Shown here: piece by piece, positions 1-8,397 of the stretch | Layout of the letters: each line of letters opens with the position of its first letter | How positions within the stretch are numbered: position 1 is the stretch's first letter | Assembly (NCBI RefSeq): GCF_002813135.1 | Contig: NZ_PHTY01000001.1 | Location: 2,537,501 to 2,601,500 of the forward strand | Reading direction: 5' to 3' | Length of the DNA stretch: 64,000 bases | DNA from: Ulvibacter sp. MAR_2010_11 | Lineage (GTDB): Bacteria > Bacteroidota > Bacteroidia > Flavobacteriales > Flavobacteriaceae | Made by a program: the position numbers and the translations under genes | Notes under the pieces: model-generated | Databases searched by the model: none | Told to the model about the DNA's origin: nothing | The model's input: the letters and a program-made list of their open reading frames with translations, nothing else

Positions 1-612
1 TGTTTCGGTTTTTGAGAGTCCGCAATAACCTCCTTCAAAATTGTGTAGCGCAACGGTATCTTCCGGAAAGTTGTAGTCGTAATGAGCCTTTACTGCAAGC
101 CAGGGAGATTTCTGTTGTATAAACTTTCGTTTCAGAAAACCATCAAGTCCGGATCTTTTTCCGAAGGCTCCAATAACATAATTTGCTTTAAATTTTAGGT
201 TGCCTTGTGTGGTAATCGTAAAAAGTTCGTTTGAAAAATCTACCGAAGCTACAGTGTCAAATAGTACCTCCGCAGCGGCTTTTACCGCTTCATATAATTG
301 ATTATCGAACGCAAACCTGCTTATTCCAAAGCCGCCCAAAGGCAGGGTTGTGGTTATTAATTTGCCTGTCTTGGTGCTTATTTCAAATTTTGATATGATT
401 TTGGCACCTGCACCAAATGGATCTACTCCCAATGACTTCAGGTAGGGCAACACTTCATTAGAAACATATTCTCCACACACCTTATGATGTGGGTAGGTAT
501 ATTTTTCGATGAGTAGCACCTTGCAATTACGGGTAGCCAAATGCAAGGCGCAGGTTAAACCTGCGAGTCCACCCCCAATAATTATGATATCCCATTTTTT
601 AGACTGAGCCAT
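1..612 (-). CDS. FAD-dependent oxidoreductase (geranylgeranyl-reductase-like), C-terminus cut by window edge
   Basis: The frame is open from an ATG at 612 to base 1 (204 codons, no stop), so the gene continues outside the window. The N-terminus shows a classic FAD dinucleotide-binding fold: a hydrophobic strand then GGGLAGLTCALHLA and an acidic/basic strand end (LLIEK). A CGEYVSNEVLPYL segment follows, matching the substrate-side motif of the geranylgeranyl reductase/flavin monooxygenase group. FAD binding and a redox role are well supported. The substrate cannot be told; in flavobacteria such genes often belong to lipid, polyene or pigment pathways, but no such neighbour is visible here. A terminator hairpin separates it from the next gene. 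Confidence 0.85.
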   Translation of the reverse strand, partial: MAQSKKWDIIIIGGGLAGLTCALHLATRNCKVLLIEKYTYPHHKVCGEYVSNEVLPYLKSLGVDPFGAGAKIISKFEISTKTGKLITTTLPLGGFGISRFAFDNQLYEAVKAAAEVLFDTVASVDFSNELFTITTQGNLKFKANYVIGAFGKRSGLDGFLKRKFIQQKSPWLAVKAHYDYNFPEDTVALHNFEGGYCGLSKTET

Positions 613-645
613 TATTTAAAAGTACTTCCTTTTTTTGCGGCATAA

Positions 646-681
646 AAAAATCCCGTATTCAAATTTGAACACGGGATTTTA
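646..681. terminator. Bidirectional terminator-like hairpin
   Basis: AAATCCCGT pairs with ACGGGATTT across a short AT-rich loop that is itself self-complementary (TTCAAATTTGAA). A-runs on the left and T-runs on the right make it usable in both directions. It lies 3' of the OmpA-family gene (- strand) and upstream of the cut oxidoreductase, so its likely role is to end the OmpA/lipocalin transcript. Confidence 0.7.
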
Positions 682-699
682 AATTATTATTTCATCTAA

Positions 700-1410
700 T
701 TAATTTCCGTCGGCTTGCTTCTGCGCATCCTCCTTCATTTTTTCGTTAGGCACAATGACCACATTTACACGTCGGTTTTGAGCTCTACCCTCAACAGTTG
801 AATTATCACCAACAGGGCTTTGTTCTCCAAACCAGTTAGTAGTAAATCTACCGGCACTAAGGCCTTTGGTTCCGGTAAAATAGTTGGTTACCGCCATGGC
901 ACGATTTTTTGAAAGCACCATATTCGATTCGTCCGAACCTACACTATCGGTATGTCCTACCACCAATACATTTGTATCGGGATACTCTCTTAAAACTCCA
1001 GTGAGTTTATCTAATGTAGCTTGCGAAGCCGCATTGATATTATATTTTGCAGTGTCGAAATGTACACCACTGTTCTCGTCGAAGGTAATAACAATACCAT
1101 CGTCCACACGTTCTACTTGAGCTCCGGGAATTTCTTCTTCAATTTTCTTAGCCTGCTTATCCATTTTAGCACCAATAAGCACTCCGGCTGTTCCTCCTAC
1201 TACTCCACCAATCACGGCTCCCATTTCACCGTTTCCGCCTTTACCTACGTTGTTTCCTAGGATGGCTCCAATTACGGCACCACTGGCAGCTCCAATTACA
1301 GCTCCTTTTTGTTTGTTATTTGCATTTTTAGTTGCTTCGCAACTCGATATACTTGCTACAAGAAATACAGAAAGTGCAAGCAATGATATTTGTTTAAAAA
1401 TTGTTTTCAT
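700..1410 (-). CDS. OmpA-family lipoprotein with glycine-zipper domain
   Basis: A 236-aa envelope lipoprotein. Residues 1-24 form a signal peptide ending in a lipobox-like SISSC, so the mature protein should start at a lipidated Cys. Residues about 35-85 are a glycine zipper (repeated GAVIGAxxG, GGVVGGTAG). The C-terminal half is an OmpA/MotB peptidoglycan-binding domain, with VVGHTDSVG and the GRAQNRRVNV signature. The architecture matches YiaD-like proteins that link outer membrane and peptidoglycan. The start codon overlaps the stop of the upstream lipocalin gene by one base (TAATG), implying an operon with translational coupling. Confidence 0.92.
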   Translation of the reverse strand: MKTIFKQISLLALSVFLVASISSCEATKNANNKQKGAVIGAASGAVIGAILGNNVGKGGNGEMGAVIGGVVGGTAGVLIGAKMDKQAKKIEEEIPGAQVERVDDGIVITFDENSGVHFDTAKYNINAASQATLDKLTGVLREYPDTNVLVVGHTDSVGSDESNMVLSKNRAMAVTNYFTGTKGLSAGRFTTNWFGEQSPVGDNSTVEGRAQNRRVNVVIVPNEKMKEDAQKQADGN

Positions 1411-1889
1411 TATTCAGTCATTTTAGAAAAGTTCATAGTTATTTTAAAAGGTTTTCCATCCAGGGTAACAGATTGTTCCCACTTCATGGAAGACTCATTG
1501 AGTTGTGCCAATCTAATTCTAAATCCGCGGTTATCATCAGATTTACCTTTGGCATTGGTTGGTTTTAGTAAGAAATCATACAATCCTGAAGCAGGATCGA
1601 CCTCTTGAATATCAAAAATAAAGTTTCGATCTCCGGTAGGGCAGCTTCCGTTGTTTATGGTGTAGATTCCTGTATTGTTATTAGGAATAAAACGCCAAGC
1701 ACTGCCTTCGAAACATTCTTTGGAAGTATCTCCAAAAACGGTTACGTTAAAGGTTCCGGACTGACTATAGGAAATGTTGTCAAGCGACCAGTAGCCTTTG
1801 ATGACTTTTCTCGATTCTTGAACGGTTTTGGGTACACCACAGGCGAACACCATGGCTGAAATAACAGCCAATACAAGTATTTTTTTCAT
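1410..1889 (-). CDS. Lipocalin-like lipoprotein
   Basis: A 159-aa protein with a short signal peptide ending in a lipobox (VFAC, Cys17). The mature part begins with a GYWSLDNISYSQSG strand and contains beta-rich segments (GSAWRFIPNNNTG; WEQSVTLDGKPFKITMNF) typical of flavobacterial lipocalin-like proteins. No ligand can be predicted. It is the first gene of a two-gene operon with the OmpA-family protein and probably sits in the periplasmic leaflet of an envelope membrane. Confidence 0.8.
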   Translation of the reverse strand: MKKILVLAVISAMVFACGVPKTVQESRKVIKGYWSLDNISYSQSGTFNVTVFGDTSKECFEGSAWRFIPNNNTGIYTINNGSCPTGDRNFIFDIQEVDPASGLYDFLLKPTNAKGKSDDNRGFRIRLAQLNESSMKWEQSVTLDGKPFKITMNFSKMTE

Positions 1890-1933
1890 GTGAAATTGGT
1901 TTTTACAGTTGTTAAACTTTTTTTGATTTTTTA

Positions 1934-2095
1934 TTATCGTCTAAAAAGACGTGATACTAAAGATATTACTAGTAATACAATAAAAATATAGAAAATAATT
2001 CGAGCAATATCGGTTGCTCCTTCGGCTATGCCACCGAATCCGAATACTGCGGCAATAAGCGCAATTACTAAGAAGATAATGATCCAACGTACCAT
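1934..2095 (-). CDS. DUF1328-type small membrane protein (53 aa)
   Basis: ATG at 2095, TAA at 1934-1936. The product starts [20 protein letters not shown], followed by [18 protein letters not shown] and a second hydrophobic segment ending in a basic tail (RLFRR). Two transmembrane helices joined by a GGIAxGAxxIAxI linker match the DUF1328/YtjA family, small stress-associated inner-membrane proteins of unknown function. The length is normal for the family. Confidence 0.88.
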   Translation of the reverse strand: MVRWIIIFLVIALIAAVFGFGGIAEGATDIARIIFYIFIVLLVISLVSRLFRR

Positions 2096-2193
2096 AATTT
2101 GAAAGTGTTAATGATTAATATGAATCTAAGATACAGAAGATTTCAGGCGGTCACCTATTGTTTGTTTAAAGTTTAACAACAAATGTTAAAACA

Positions 2194-4200
2194 TTAATAA
2201 TTAAGTAAATCGAGAAGTGCTTGTTTAAACTTTCGCTTTGAAAGGTATTGGGCTTCCAATTGTGCAGCAAAGGGTATGGGGGTCTCCATACTAGCTACTC
2301 GTTTTATGGGTGCATCCAAATGTTCAAAACAGTTTTCGGAGATCAAAGCTGAAATATCGGAAGCGATTCCTCCGAACAACGAATCCTCCTGAAGAATAAT
2401 TACTCTTCCTGTTTTTTTAACTGAAGTGTAAATTGCCTCGGTATCCAATGGCATCAAAGTGCGTAAATCAATCAAGTCGGCCGAAACGTCTGAAAGCTCC
2501 TCCAACGTTTCCAACGCCCAATGTACTCCTGCACCGTACGTAATGATAGTTACAGCCTGACCCTCTTTTAATAAGGCAGCTTTGCCAAGAGGAAGGGTGT
2601 AATAATTGGTAGGTACTTCCTGTCTAATGCTTCTATACAATGCCTTGTGTTCAAAAAACAACACCGGATTAGGGTCCTCAATACTTGTGGCTAACAAGCC
2701 TTTGGCATCGTAAGGAAAGGCGGGATATACCACTTTAAGTCCCGGAGTATGAGTAAACCAGGCTTCGTTTGTCTGACTGTGAAACGGGCCTGCACCTACT
2801 CCTGCACCGCAAGGCATACGAATAACCACATCGGCCTTTTCATTCCATCGGTAATGAGATTTGGCGAGGTAATTTATAATAGGATTGAAGCCGGACGTGA
2901 CAAAATCTGCAAATTGCATTTCAACCACTGCTTTAAAGCCGGTGATAGACAAGCCCATTGCAGCCGAAACAATAGCCGATTCACATATAGGGGTATTTCT
3001 AACACGTGCTTTCCCGAACGCTTCTACAAAACCTTCGGTAATTTTAAAAACACCTCCGTATTCGGCAATGTCCTGTCCCATCAAAACCAAATTGTCATGT
3101 CGCTCCATGGATTGCTTCAAGCCTTGAGAAATGGCATCAATTAATCGAATTTCCTCAACATTTGATTCGGGTTTAACTTCCTGATAAATAAATGGTTGAA
3201 AAACATCATTTAATTCGTTGCTTTCAGAAGCTTCAATTTTGGGTTCGGCGAAGGCGATCTCTAAATGTTCGTTTATTTCGGCAATTATTTCTTTTTTAAA
3301 TTCTGCTTCATCGTCTTCCGATAACAGATTAATTCCTTTTAAATATTCGGCATAATTCTCTAAAGGATCCTTCTCTGCCCAGGCATCCATAAGGTCTTGC
3401 GGAACATATTTGGTACCGCTGGCTTCCTCGTGACCCCGCATTCTAAAGGTTTTAAACTCTAATAGGACAGGACGCGGATCTTTCCGCATACTTTCAACCA
3501 ATGCTTTCAATTTTGAATATACCTCAAGGACATTGTTTCCGTCTATAAGATGCGCTTCCATGCCGTAGCCCTTACCACGATCCATTAAATGCTCACAATT
3601 GTACTGCTCGTTTGTAGGTGTTGATAAACCGTAGCCGTTGTTTTCAATACAAAACAATACAGGAAGTTTCCAAACCGAAGCGACGTTGAGTGCCTCGTGA
3701 ATATCTCCTTCGCTACTTCCTCCTTCGCCTGTAAAAACGGCACATACCTGCTTGTTTTCTTTCAGAATATTCCCCAGCGCAATTCCGTCGGCAACACCAA
3801 ATTGCGGACCTAAGTGCGAGATCATTCCCACGATATTGAACTCCTGTGTACCAAAGTGAAAACTTCTATCTCTACCCTTGGTAAAACCGTTGGCCTTGCC
3901 TTGCCATTGCGAGAACAGGCGGTACAACGGAATTTCACGTGACGTGAAGACACCCAGATTACGATGCATTGGTAAAATGTACTCTTCTTTGTCTAATACT
4001 GCAGTAATTCCAACCGAAATAGCTTCCTGTCCAATACCACTAAACCACTTCGAAATACGCCCCTGCCGTAGCAAAATAAGCATCTTTTCTTCGATAAGCC
4101 GAGGCTTCAACATTCCTTTATATAAGGAAATGAGGGTGTTATCGTCAAGCCCTTCTCGGGTATACTTAAAATGAACTTTAGGAAGTGTTTTGGAGCTCAT
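2194..4200 (-). CDS. 2-oxoacid dehydrogenase E1, fused alpha and beta subunits
   Basis: A 668-aa protein from ATG 4200. The open frame extends to 4524, but the extension overlaps the divergent gene's promoter and start and does not look like E1. Residues about 20-360 are E1-alpha, with the thiamine diphosphate motif starting GEGGSSEGD near residue 158 and closing with IENNGYG. Residues about 385-668 are E1-beta, with a transketolase-type pyrimidine domain (GQDIAEYGG) and C-terminal domain (DLRTLMPLD). The fused form is common in Bacteroidota and probably decarboxylates branched-chain 2-oxoacids with a separately encoded E2/E3. Substrate choice is inferred from the family. Confidence 0.93.
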   Translation of the reverse strand: MSSKTLPKVHFKYTREGLDDNTLISLYKGMLKPRLIEEKMLILLRQGRISKWFSGIGQEAISVGITAVLDKEEYILPMHRNLGVFTSREIPLYRLFSQWQGKANGFTKGRDRSFHFGTQEFNIVGMISHLGPQFGVADGIALGNILKENKQVCAVFTGEGGSSEGDIHEALNVASVWKLPVLFCIENNGYGLSTPTNEQYNCEHLMDRGKGYGMEAHLIDGNNVLEVYSKLKALVESMRKDPRPVLLEFKTFRMRGHEEASGTKYVPQDLMDAWAEKDPLENYAEYLKGINLLSEDDEAEFKKEIIAEINEHLEIAFAEPKIEASESNELNDVFQPFIYQEVKPESNVEEIRLIDAISQGLKQSMERHDNLVLMGQDIAEYGGVFKITEGFVEAFGKARVRNTPICESAIVSAAMGLSITGFKAVVEMQFADFVTSGFNPIINYLAKSHYRWNEKADVVIRMPCGAGVGAGPFHSQTNEAWFTHTPGLKVVYPAFPYDAKGLLATSIEDPNPVLFFEHKALYRSIRQEVPTNYYTLPLGKAALLKEGQAVTIITYGAGVHWALETLEELSDVSADLIDLRTLMPLDTEAIYTSVKKTGRVIILQEDSLFGGIASDISALISENCFEHLDAPIKRVASMETPIPFAAQLEAQYLSKRKFKQALLDLLNY

Positions 4201-4296
4201 AGCTGTTATTTGAATACTCCAAATGTAGAAAAAAACTAGTGGTAACAAAGTAATAAGTCTGTATTTTTTAGCGATGGAATTGCGCCTTGAATTTGG

Positions 4297-4304
4297 TATA
4301 TTTG
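4297..4304 (+). promoter_or_regulatory. Bacteroidota -7 element (TATATTTG)
   Basis: TATATTTG fits the TAnnTTTG consensus and ends 20 bases before the ATG at 4325. No well-spaced -33 TTTG is evident, so the call rests on the -7 element. It supports 4325 rather than 4274 as the start of the oxygenase gene. Confidence 0.5.
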
Positions 4305-4324
4305 TACTATTAATTCCAATTGTT

Positions 4325-5275
4325 ATGAATAATATACCCAGCGTAGATTTGGCCGATTTCCTTTCGAATGACCCAAAACGAAAACAAAAGTTTGTAAATG
4401 AAATTGGCAAGGCGTACGAGGAAATTGGTTTTGTATCTCTTAAAAACCACTTTTTGAGCGACGCGCTGGTAGAAAGCTTATACAAAGAAATCAAAGCCTT
4501 TTTTGCGCTACCTGTTGAAACCAAGAAAAAGTATGAAATTGAAGGCCTGGGTGGACAGCGCGGTTATGTTTCCTTCGGAAAAGAACACGCCAAAGGAAAA
4601 AAGGAAGGCGATCTAAAGGAATTCTGGCATTTTGGTCAGGTGGCAGCAGAAGATGCCAACCTACCTGAGGAATATCCGGCAAACGTACAAGTGGAAGAAT
4701 TGCTCAATTTTAACCCAACGGGCATGGAAGCTTACAGAATGCTGGAAAAAACAGGGATATATGTGTTAAGAGCATTGGCGCTGTATATTGGACTGGATGA
4801 AAATTATTTCGACTATTGGGCGACCAACGGGAACAGTATTTTAAGACCCATACACTACCCTCCTATCACCGAAGAACCAAAAGGAGCAGTACGCGCAGGA
4901 GCTCATGGCGACATCAATTTAATAACGCTGCTAATGGGGGCGTCAACCGGCGGACTTCAGGTGTTGCGAAAGGATGGTGAATGGATGGATGCTATTCCGC
5001 AGGAAGACGAGTTGGTGATTAACGTGGGCGATATGCTGGAACGACATACCAATAATAAATTGCGATCTACAATACACAGAGTTATAAATCCGCCAAAGGA
5101 GCAATGGGGAACACCACGGTATTCCATTCCGTTTTTTATGCATCCGCGAAGCGATATGAAATTAAACTGTTTGCCCGAATGTATTGATGCCGAGCACCCA
5201 AAAGCTTTTGAGGATATTACAGCAGGTGAGTTTTTACACCAACGATTGGTAGAAATTGGATTGATTAAGAAATAA
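4325..5275 (+). CDS. Isopenicillin-N-synthase-family 2-oxoglutarate/Fe(II) oxygenase
   Basis: A 316-aa protein. I chose the ATG at 4325 (MNNIPSVDL) because the family begins this way and a TAnnTTTG element lies just upstream. The N-terminal DIOX_N domain includes the IGFVSLKNH segment. The iron ligands are visible: HGD at residues 194-196 and the distal His in STIHRV (251), with the 2-oxoglutarate-binding PRYSIPFF after it. It is a cytosolic mononuclear iron oxygenase of unknown substrate. Its stop overlaps the next start by one base, so it heads a four-gene operon. Confidence 0.9.
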   Translation: MNNIPSVDLADFLSNDPKRKQKFVNEIGKAYEEIGFVSLKNHFLSDALVESLYKEIKAFFALPVETKKKYEIEGLGGQRGYVSFGKEHAKGKKEGDLKEFWHFGQVAAEDANLPEEYPANVQVEELLNFNPTGMEAYRMLEKTGIYVLRALALYIGLDENYFDYWATNGNSILRPIHYPPITEEPKGAVRAGAHGDINLITLLMGASTGGLQVLRKDGEWMDAIPQEDELVINVGDMLERHTNNKLRSTIHRVINPPKEQWGTPRYSIPFFMHPRSDMKLNCLPECIDAEHPKAFEDITAGEFLHQRLVEIGLIKK

Positions 5276-5601
5276 TGGATTTACAAGATCAGCTTAAAAA
5301 TTTATTTCCGGAGCACACTCCCTCCGAAGAGCCTGAAACCAACGAAGAACAGACAATATGGCTACAGGACGATCCGCTAATTTGCAAATACGAAAAACGA
5401 AAAGGAAAGCCTATTACTATTATTGAAGGATATACCGGAGCCGACAGCGATTTTAAGCAATTGGCTAAGGAGATTAAACAATTATTGAGCGTTGGCGGGA
5501 GTTTTAAAAATGAACAAATCATCATTCAGGGAGATTTTCGTGATAAGATTATGAAGTTTTTGCAGGAGAAAGGCTTTAAAACCAAACGCGTTGGAGGTTA
5601 A
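5275..5601 (+). CDS. SUI1/eIF1-like translation initiation factor (YciH type)
   Basis: A 108-aa protein, the usual length for bacterial YciH. The C-terminal part (residues about 40-108) carries the SUI1 fold, with KRKGKPITIIEGYTG, a helix (LAKEIKQLL), VGGSFKNEQIIIQGD and a final KIMKFLQEKGFKTKRVGG. The first 35 residues are acidic and probably flexible. Bacterial members bind RNA and resemble eIF1, but their role in bacterial translation is not settled. The start overlaps the oxygenase stop. Confidence 0.9.
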   Translation: MDLQDQLKNLFPEHTPSEEPETNEEQTIWLQDDPLICKYEKRKGKPITIIEGYTGADSDFKQLAKEIKQLLSVGGSFKNEQIIIQGDFRDKIMKFLQEKGFKTKRVGG

Positions 5602-5608
5602 TAGCACT

Positions 5609-6478
5609 ATGAGAATCCCGGAATCTGAATTAATCCTAAACCCCGATGGCAGCATTTACCATCTCAATCTCACACCCAAGGATATCGCTACTACTATTAT
5701 CACCGTTGGAGACCCCGATCGTGTTGACGATGTTTCGGAATATTTCGATACCATTGAAGTGAAGGTCCAAAACAGGGAATTTAAAACACATACAGGTACG
5801 TATAAGGGAAACCGAATTTCAGTAATTTCTACCGGAATTGGCACCGATAACATCGATATTGTTTTTAATGAATTAGACGCGTTGGCAAACATAGACTTTA
5901 CAACAAGAACCGTCAAAAAGAACCTTACACAGCTCACTTTTATTCGAATTGGTACTTCGGGAGCCATTCAGCCCGAAATACCCCTGGACAGTATTATACT
6001 AAGTGAAGTAGCCATTGGTTTTGACAACCTGCTTCATTTTTATAAAAATGATTCGATTTTAGACTCCGATTTTTCTGAAGCATTTATAAAACATACAAAT
6101 TGGAACAGCAAAAAATCGAATCCGTATGTTGTTTCAGCCGATGAAAAGTTATTACAATTATTTTCTTCCGAAGAAATTCTAAGAGGTATTACCACTACCC
6201 ACGTAGGTTTTTACGGGCCCCAAGGACGTGTATTGCGACTTCCGTTGGAAGATGCAACACTAAATGAAAAAATCGCTTCGTTTACTTATAACAGAAGAAA
6301 AATCACCAATCTCGAAATGGAAACAGCCGGAATCTATGGAATGGCAAAACTATTGGGACATCGCGCCATTTCGTTAAACGCTATCCTGGCAAACAGGGCT
6401 ACCGGAACTTTCAGTAACACTCCCAAGAAGGCTATCAACACTATTATTCAGCATACATTAGACGTATTATTTCCATGA
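5609..6478 (+). CDS. Nucleoside phosphorylase (uridine-phosphorylase-like)
   Basis: A 289-aa protein. ATG 5609 is preferred over an in-frame TTG at 5591; a GGAGG at 5593-5597 is well placed for it. It has the PNP_UDP_1 hallmarks: GDPDRVDDVSEYF near residue 41, RIGTSGAIQP in the middle, and NLEMETAGIYGMA, where Glu-Met-Glu contacts the ribose. It should cleave a nucleoside with phosphate to base and ribose-1-phosphate; the exact base is unknown. Its last four bases overlap the next start (ATGA), so it is coupled to the substrate-binding-fold protein. Confidence 0.88.
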   Translation: MRIPESELILNPDGSIYHLNLTPKDIATTIITVGDPDRVDDVSEYFDTIEVKVQNREFKTHTGTYKGNRISVISTGIGTDNIDIVFNELDALANIDFTTRTVKKNLTQLTFIRIGTSGAIQPEIPLDSIILSEVAIGFDNLLHFYKNDSILDSDFSEAFIKHTNWNSKKSNPYVVSADEKLLQLFSSEEILRGITTTHVGFYGPQGRVLRLPLEDATLNEKIASFTYNRRKITNLEMETAGIYGMAKLLGHRAISLNAILANRATGTFSNTPKKAINTIIQHTLDVLFP

Positions 6479-7335
6479 AAAAATTTCAAATTGGCGGTGT
6501 GCCCGAGCATTTTAACCTCCCTTGGTATTTAACCTTGCGGGACAAGGAATACACAAAAAAAGGTATCAATCTTCGTTGGAAAGATTACCACGGCGGGACG
6601 GGGCAAATGAGCAAGGCGTTACGCGACGGAGAAATTGATATGGCGGTAATTTTAACCGAAGGTATTATTCGGGATATTATTAAAGGAAACCCTTGTAAGA
6701 TTGTACAGGTATTTGTGAAGTCACCCCTTATTTGGGGTGTACATGTTGCGAAAAACTCCGATTACGATTCGGTTGACGATTTAAAAGGTACAGCTGCAGC
6801 TATTAGCAGATTTGGATCGGGATCACACCTTATGGCGTACGTAAATGCCGAAAATGAAGGCTGGAATAAGGAACGGGATTTAAAATTTAAAGTAATAAAA
6901 GACCTGGAAGGCGCCTTGGAAGGATTGCCCAATGGAGACGGGGATTATTTTATGTGGGAAAAGTTTACAACCAAACCCTATGTGGATAACGGACCCTTTA
7001 AAATTGTGGGTGAATGCCCTACTCCATGGCCATGTTTTGTGATTGCCGTGCGCGATGAAGTATTGGAAAATGACCCGGAAAGTGTCCAAACAATATTAGA
7101 TGTTATCAATAACAACACTCGAACCTTTAAACAAATTCCCTCTATAGATGCTGTCATTGCCAAGCGATACAATCAGAAATTGGAAGATGTGAAAAAGTGG
7201 CTCTCACTAACTGAATGGAGTCAGGAGCAACTCACCGAACAGGAAGTTGCCCGTATTCAGCAAAAATTACTGGAATTGGAACTTATTAAGGAAATTGTTC
7301 CCATGAGAAGGTTATTGTTCTCGCACAATTTATAA
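6475..7335 (+). CDS. Cytoplasmic substrate-binding-fold protein (NMT1/THI5- or MqnA-like)
   Basis: A 286-aa protein with a type 2 periplasmic-binding fold. It opens with GGVPEHFNLPWYL, then LRDGEIDMAVILTEG, DDLKGTAAAISRFGSGS and CPTPWPCFV. There is no signal peptide or lipobox, so it should be cytoplasmic and cannot serve an ABC importer. Signal-less members of this fold are often enzymes (THI5 HMP-phosphate synthase; MqnA/MqnD of the futalosine menaquinone route). Tight coupling to a nucleoside phosphorylase hints at a nucleoside-derived substrate. The function is unassigned. Confidence 0.75.
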   Translation: MKKFQIGGVPEHFNLPWYLTLRDKEYTKKGINLRWKDYHGGTGQMSKALRDGEIDMAVILTEGIIRDIIKGNPCKIVQVFVKSPLIWGVHVAKNSDYDSVDDLKGTAAAISRFGSGSHLMAYVNAENEGWNKERDLKFKVIKDLEGALEGLPNGDGDYFMWEKFTTKPYVDNGPFKIVGECPTPWPCFVIAVRDEVLENDPESVQTILDVINNNTRTFKQIPSIDAVIAKRYNQKLEDVKKWLSLTEWSQEQLTEQEVARIQQKLLELELIKEIVPMRRLLFSHNL

Positions 7336-7539
7336 TTTATTCTTATTTCTTACTTAACGAATAACATTTTAAAAGCTTATAAATAAAGAGGAAGCTATTG
7401 ATTTTGAATTATTTAACGGCACGGAAAATGAACTTCATCAGTTTGCAGGTAAAACATTAAACAAAACCAATCAATTTTTTTGTCTTTCAACGCAACCACA
7501 TCGCAACCCCTGCATCTTAGTTATATAAAAGTAAGCGTT
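7336..7539. other. Intergenic stretch, no gene seen
   Basis: An AT-rich spacer between the substrate-binding-fold gene and the 35-aa ORF. I see no open frame with coding character, no strong hairpin and no full TTTG/TAnnTTTG promoter. It may hold the 5' leader of the small gene. Confidence 0.4.
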
Positions 7540-7647
7540 ATGACAACATTTTTAATTGTATTGGGGGCCTTACTAGTAACTAACTTTCTATTATTACAGT
7601 TCAGTTGCAGTGATTCCACCGATCCCGAAGTTCCCGAAGAAGAATAG
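7540..7647 (+). CDS. Small membrane-anchored protein (35 aa)
   Basis: ATG 7540 to TAG 7645-7647. The sequence is one hydrophobic helix (MTTFLIVLGALLVTNFLLLQ) followed by FSCSD and a short acidic tail (DPEVPEEE). The Cys after the helix could be a lipidation site, but the context (QFSC) is a poor lipobox. It stands alone, 205 bases after the previous gene. Coding status rests on the clean hydrophobic/acidic pattern, since the length alone proves little. Confidence 0.5.
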   Translation: MTTFLIVLGALLVTNFLLLQFSCSDSTDPEVPEEE

Positions 7648-7681
7648 CATTCCACTCCCCACTTTTCCTCTCTATTTAAAA

Positions 7682-8347
7682 TTACCAATCTATTGGTAAT
7701 TTATTTTTTCCTCTTAAATACGTATTTACACTACTGAAATGTTTATTGCCAAACCAATACCCTCTATTGGCGCTCAATGGCGATGGATGACCGCTGGTTA
7801 ACACTAAATGTTTTGTAGTATTTATATGAGCTCCTTTCTTTTTGGCATAACCACCCCAAAGCAAAAAAACCAAGCCCTCTCTTTTTTCTGAAAGTTTCGC
7901 AATTACGGCGTCAGTGAATTGCTCCCATCCTTTATTTTGATGACTCCCTGCTATGTGTGCACGCACGCTGAGGGTCGCATTTAACAACAATACTCCTTGG
8001 TCTGCCCAGCGCGCCAGATTACCCGATTCCGGAACAGGAACTTGTAAGTCTGTATTAATTTCCCTGAAAATATTGATAAGTGATGGAGGTTTGGCAACAC
8101 CCTCTGCTACCGAAAAGCATAAACCATTGGCCTGCCCCGGACCATGATAAGGATCCTGACCTATAATTACCACCTTCACTTTTTTGAAAGGAGTGTGTTC
8201 GAAAGCCGAAAAAATTTGATTTCCGGGAGGATAACACTGGGATGAAGCGTATTCAGATTTTACAAATTCTATTAATTTTTTGAAATAGTCTTTTTCAAAT
8301 TCTTCTTTCAATTGTTCCTTCCACCCGGGCTCAATATTTACATCCAT
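7682..8347 (-). CDS. ung: Uracil-DNA glycosylase (family 1)
   Basis: A 221-aa protein, normal for the family, from ATG 8347 (MDVNIEPGW). An in-frame start at 8371 would add eight unlikely residues. The catalytic water-activating motif GQDPYHGPGQANGLCFSV and the C-terminal HPSPLSA loop are both intact. It excises uracil from DNA as the first step of base excision repair. It is divergent from mutS2, with about 50 bases between the starts. Confidence 0.97.
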   Translation of the reverse strand: MDVNIEPGWKEQLKEEFEKDYFKKLIEFVKSEYASSQCYPPGNQIFSAFEHTPFKKVKVVIIGQDPYHGPGQANGLCFSVAEGVAKPPSLINIFREINTDLQVPVPESGNLARWADQGVLLLNATLSVRAHIAGSHQNKGWEQFTDAVIAKLSEKREGLVFLLWGGYAKKKGAHINTTKHLVLTSGHPSPLSANRGYWFGNKHFSSVNTYLRGKNKLPIDW

Positions 8348-8353
8348 TATTAG

Positions 8354-8361
8354 TACTTTTG
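8354..8361 (+). promoter_or_regulatory. Possible -7 element for mutS2 (TACTTTTG)
   Basis: TACTTTTG fits TAnnTTTG and lies 36 bases before the mutS2 ATG at 8398. No matching -33 TTTG is seen 17-23 bases upstream, so the promoter is tentative. Confidence 0.35.
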
Positions 8362-8397
8362 TCCTTTGCAACCGTAAAATTACAAGAATAATAGGGA

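Noticed and set aside
4201-4524. N-terminal extension of the E1 dehydrogenase
   Set aside because: It overlaps the divergent oxygenase gene and its promoter and does not resemble E1. The ATG at 4200 gives the normal family N-terminus.
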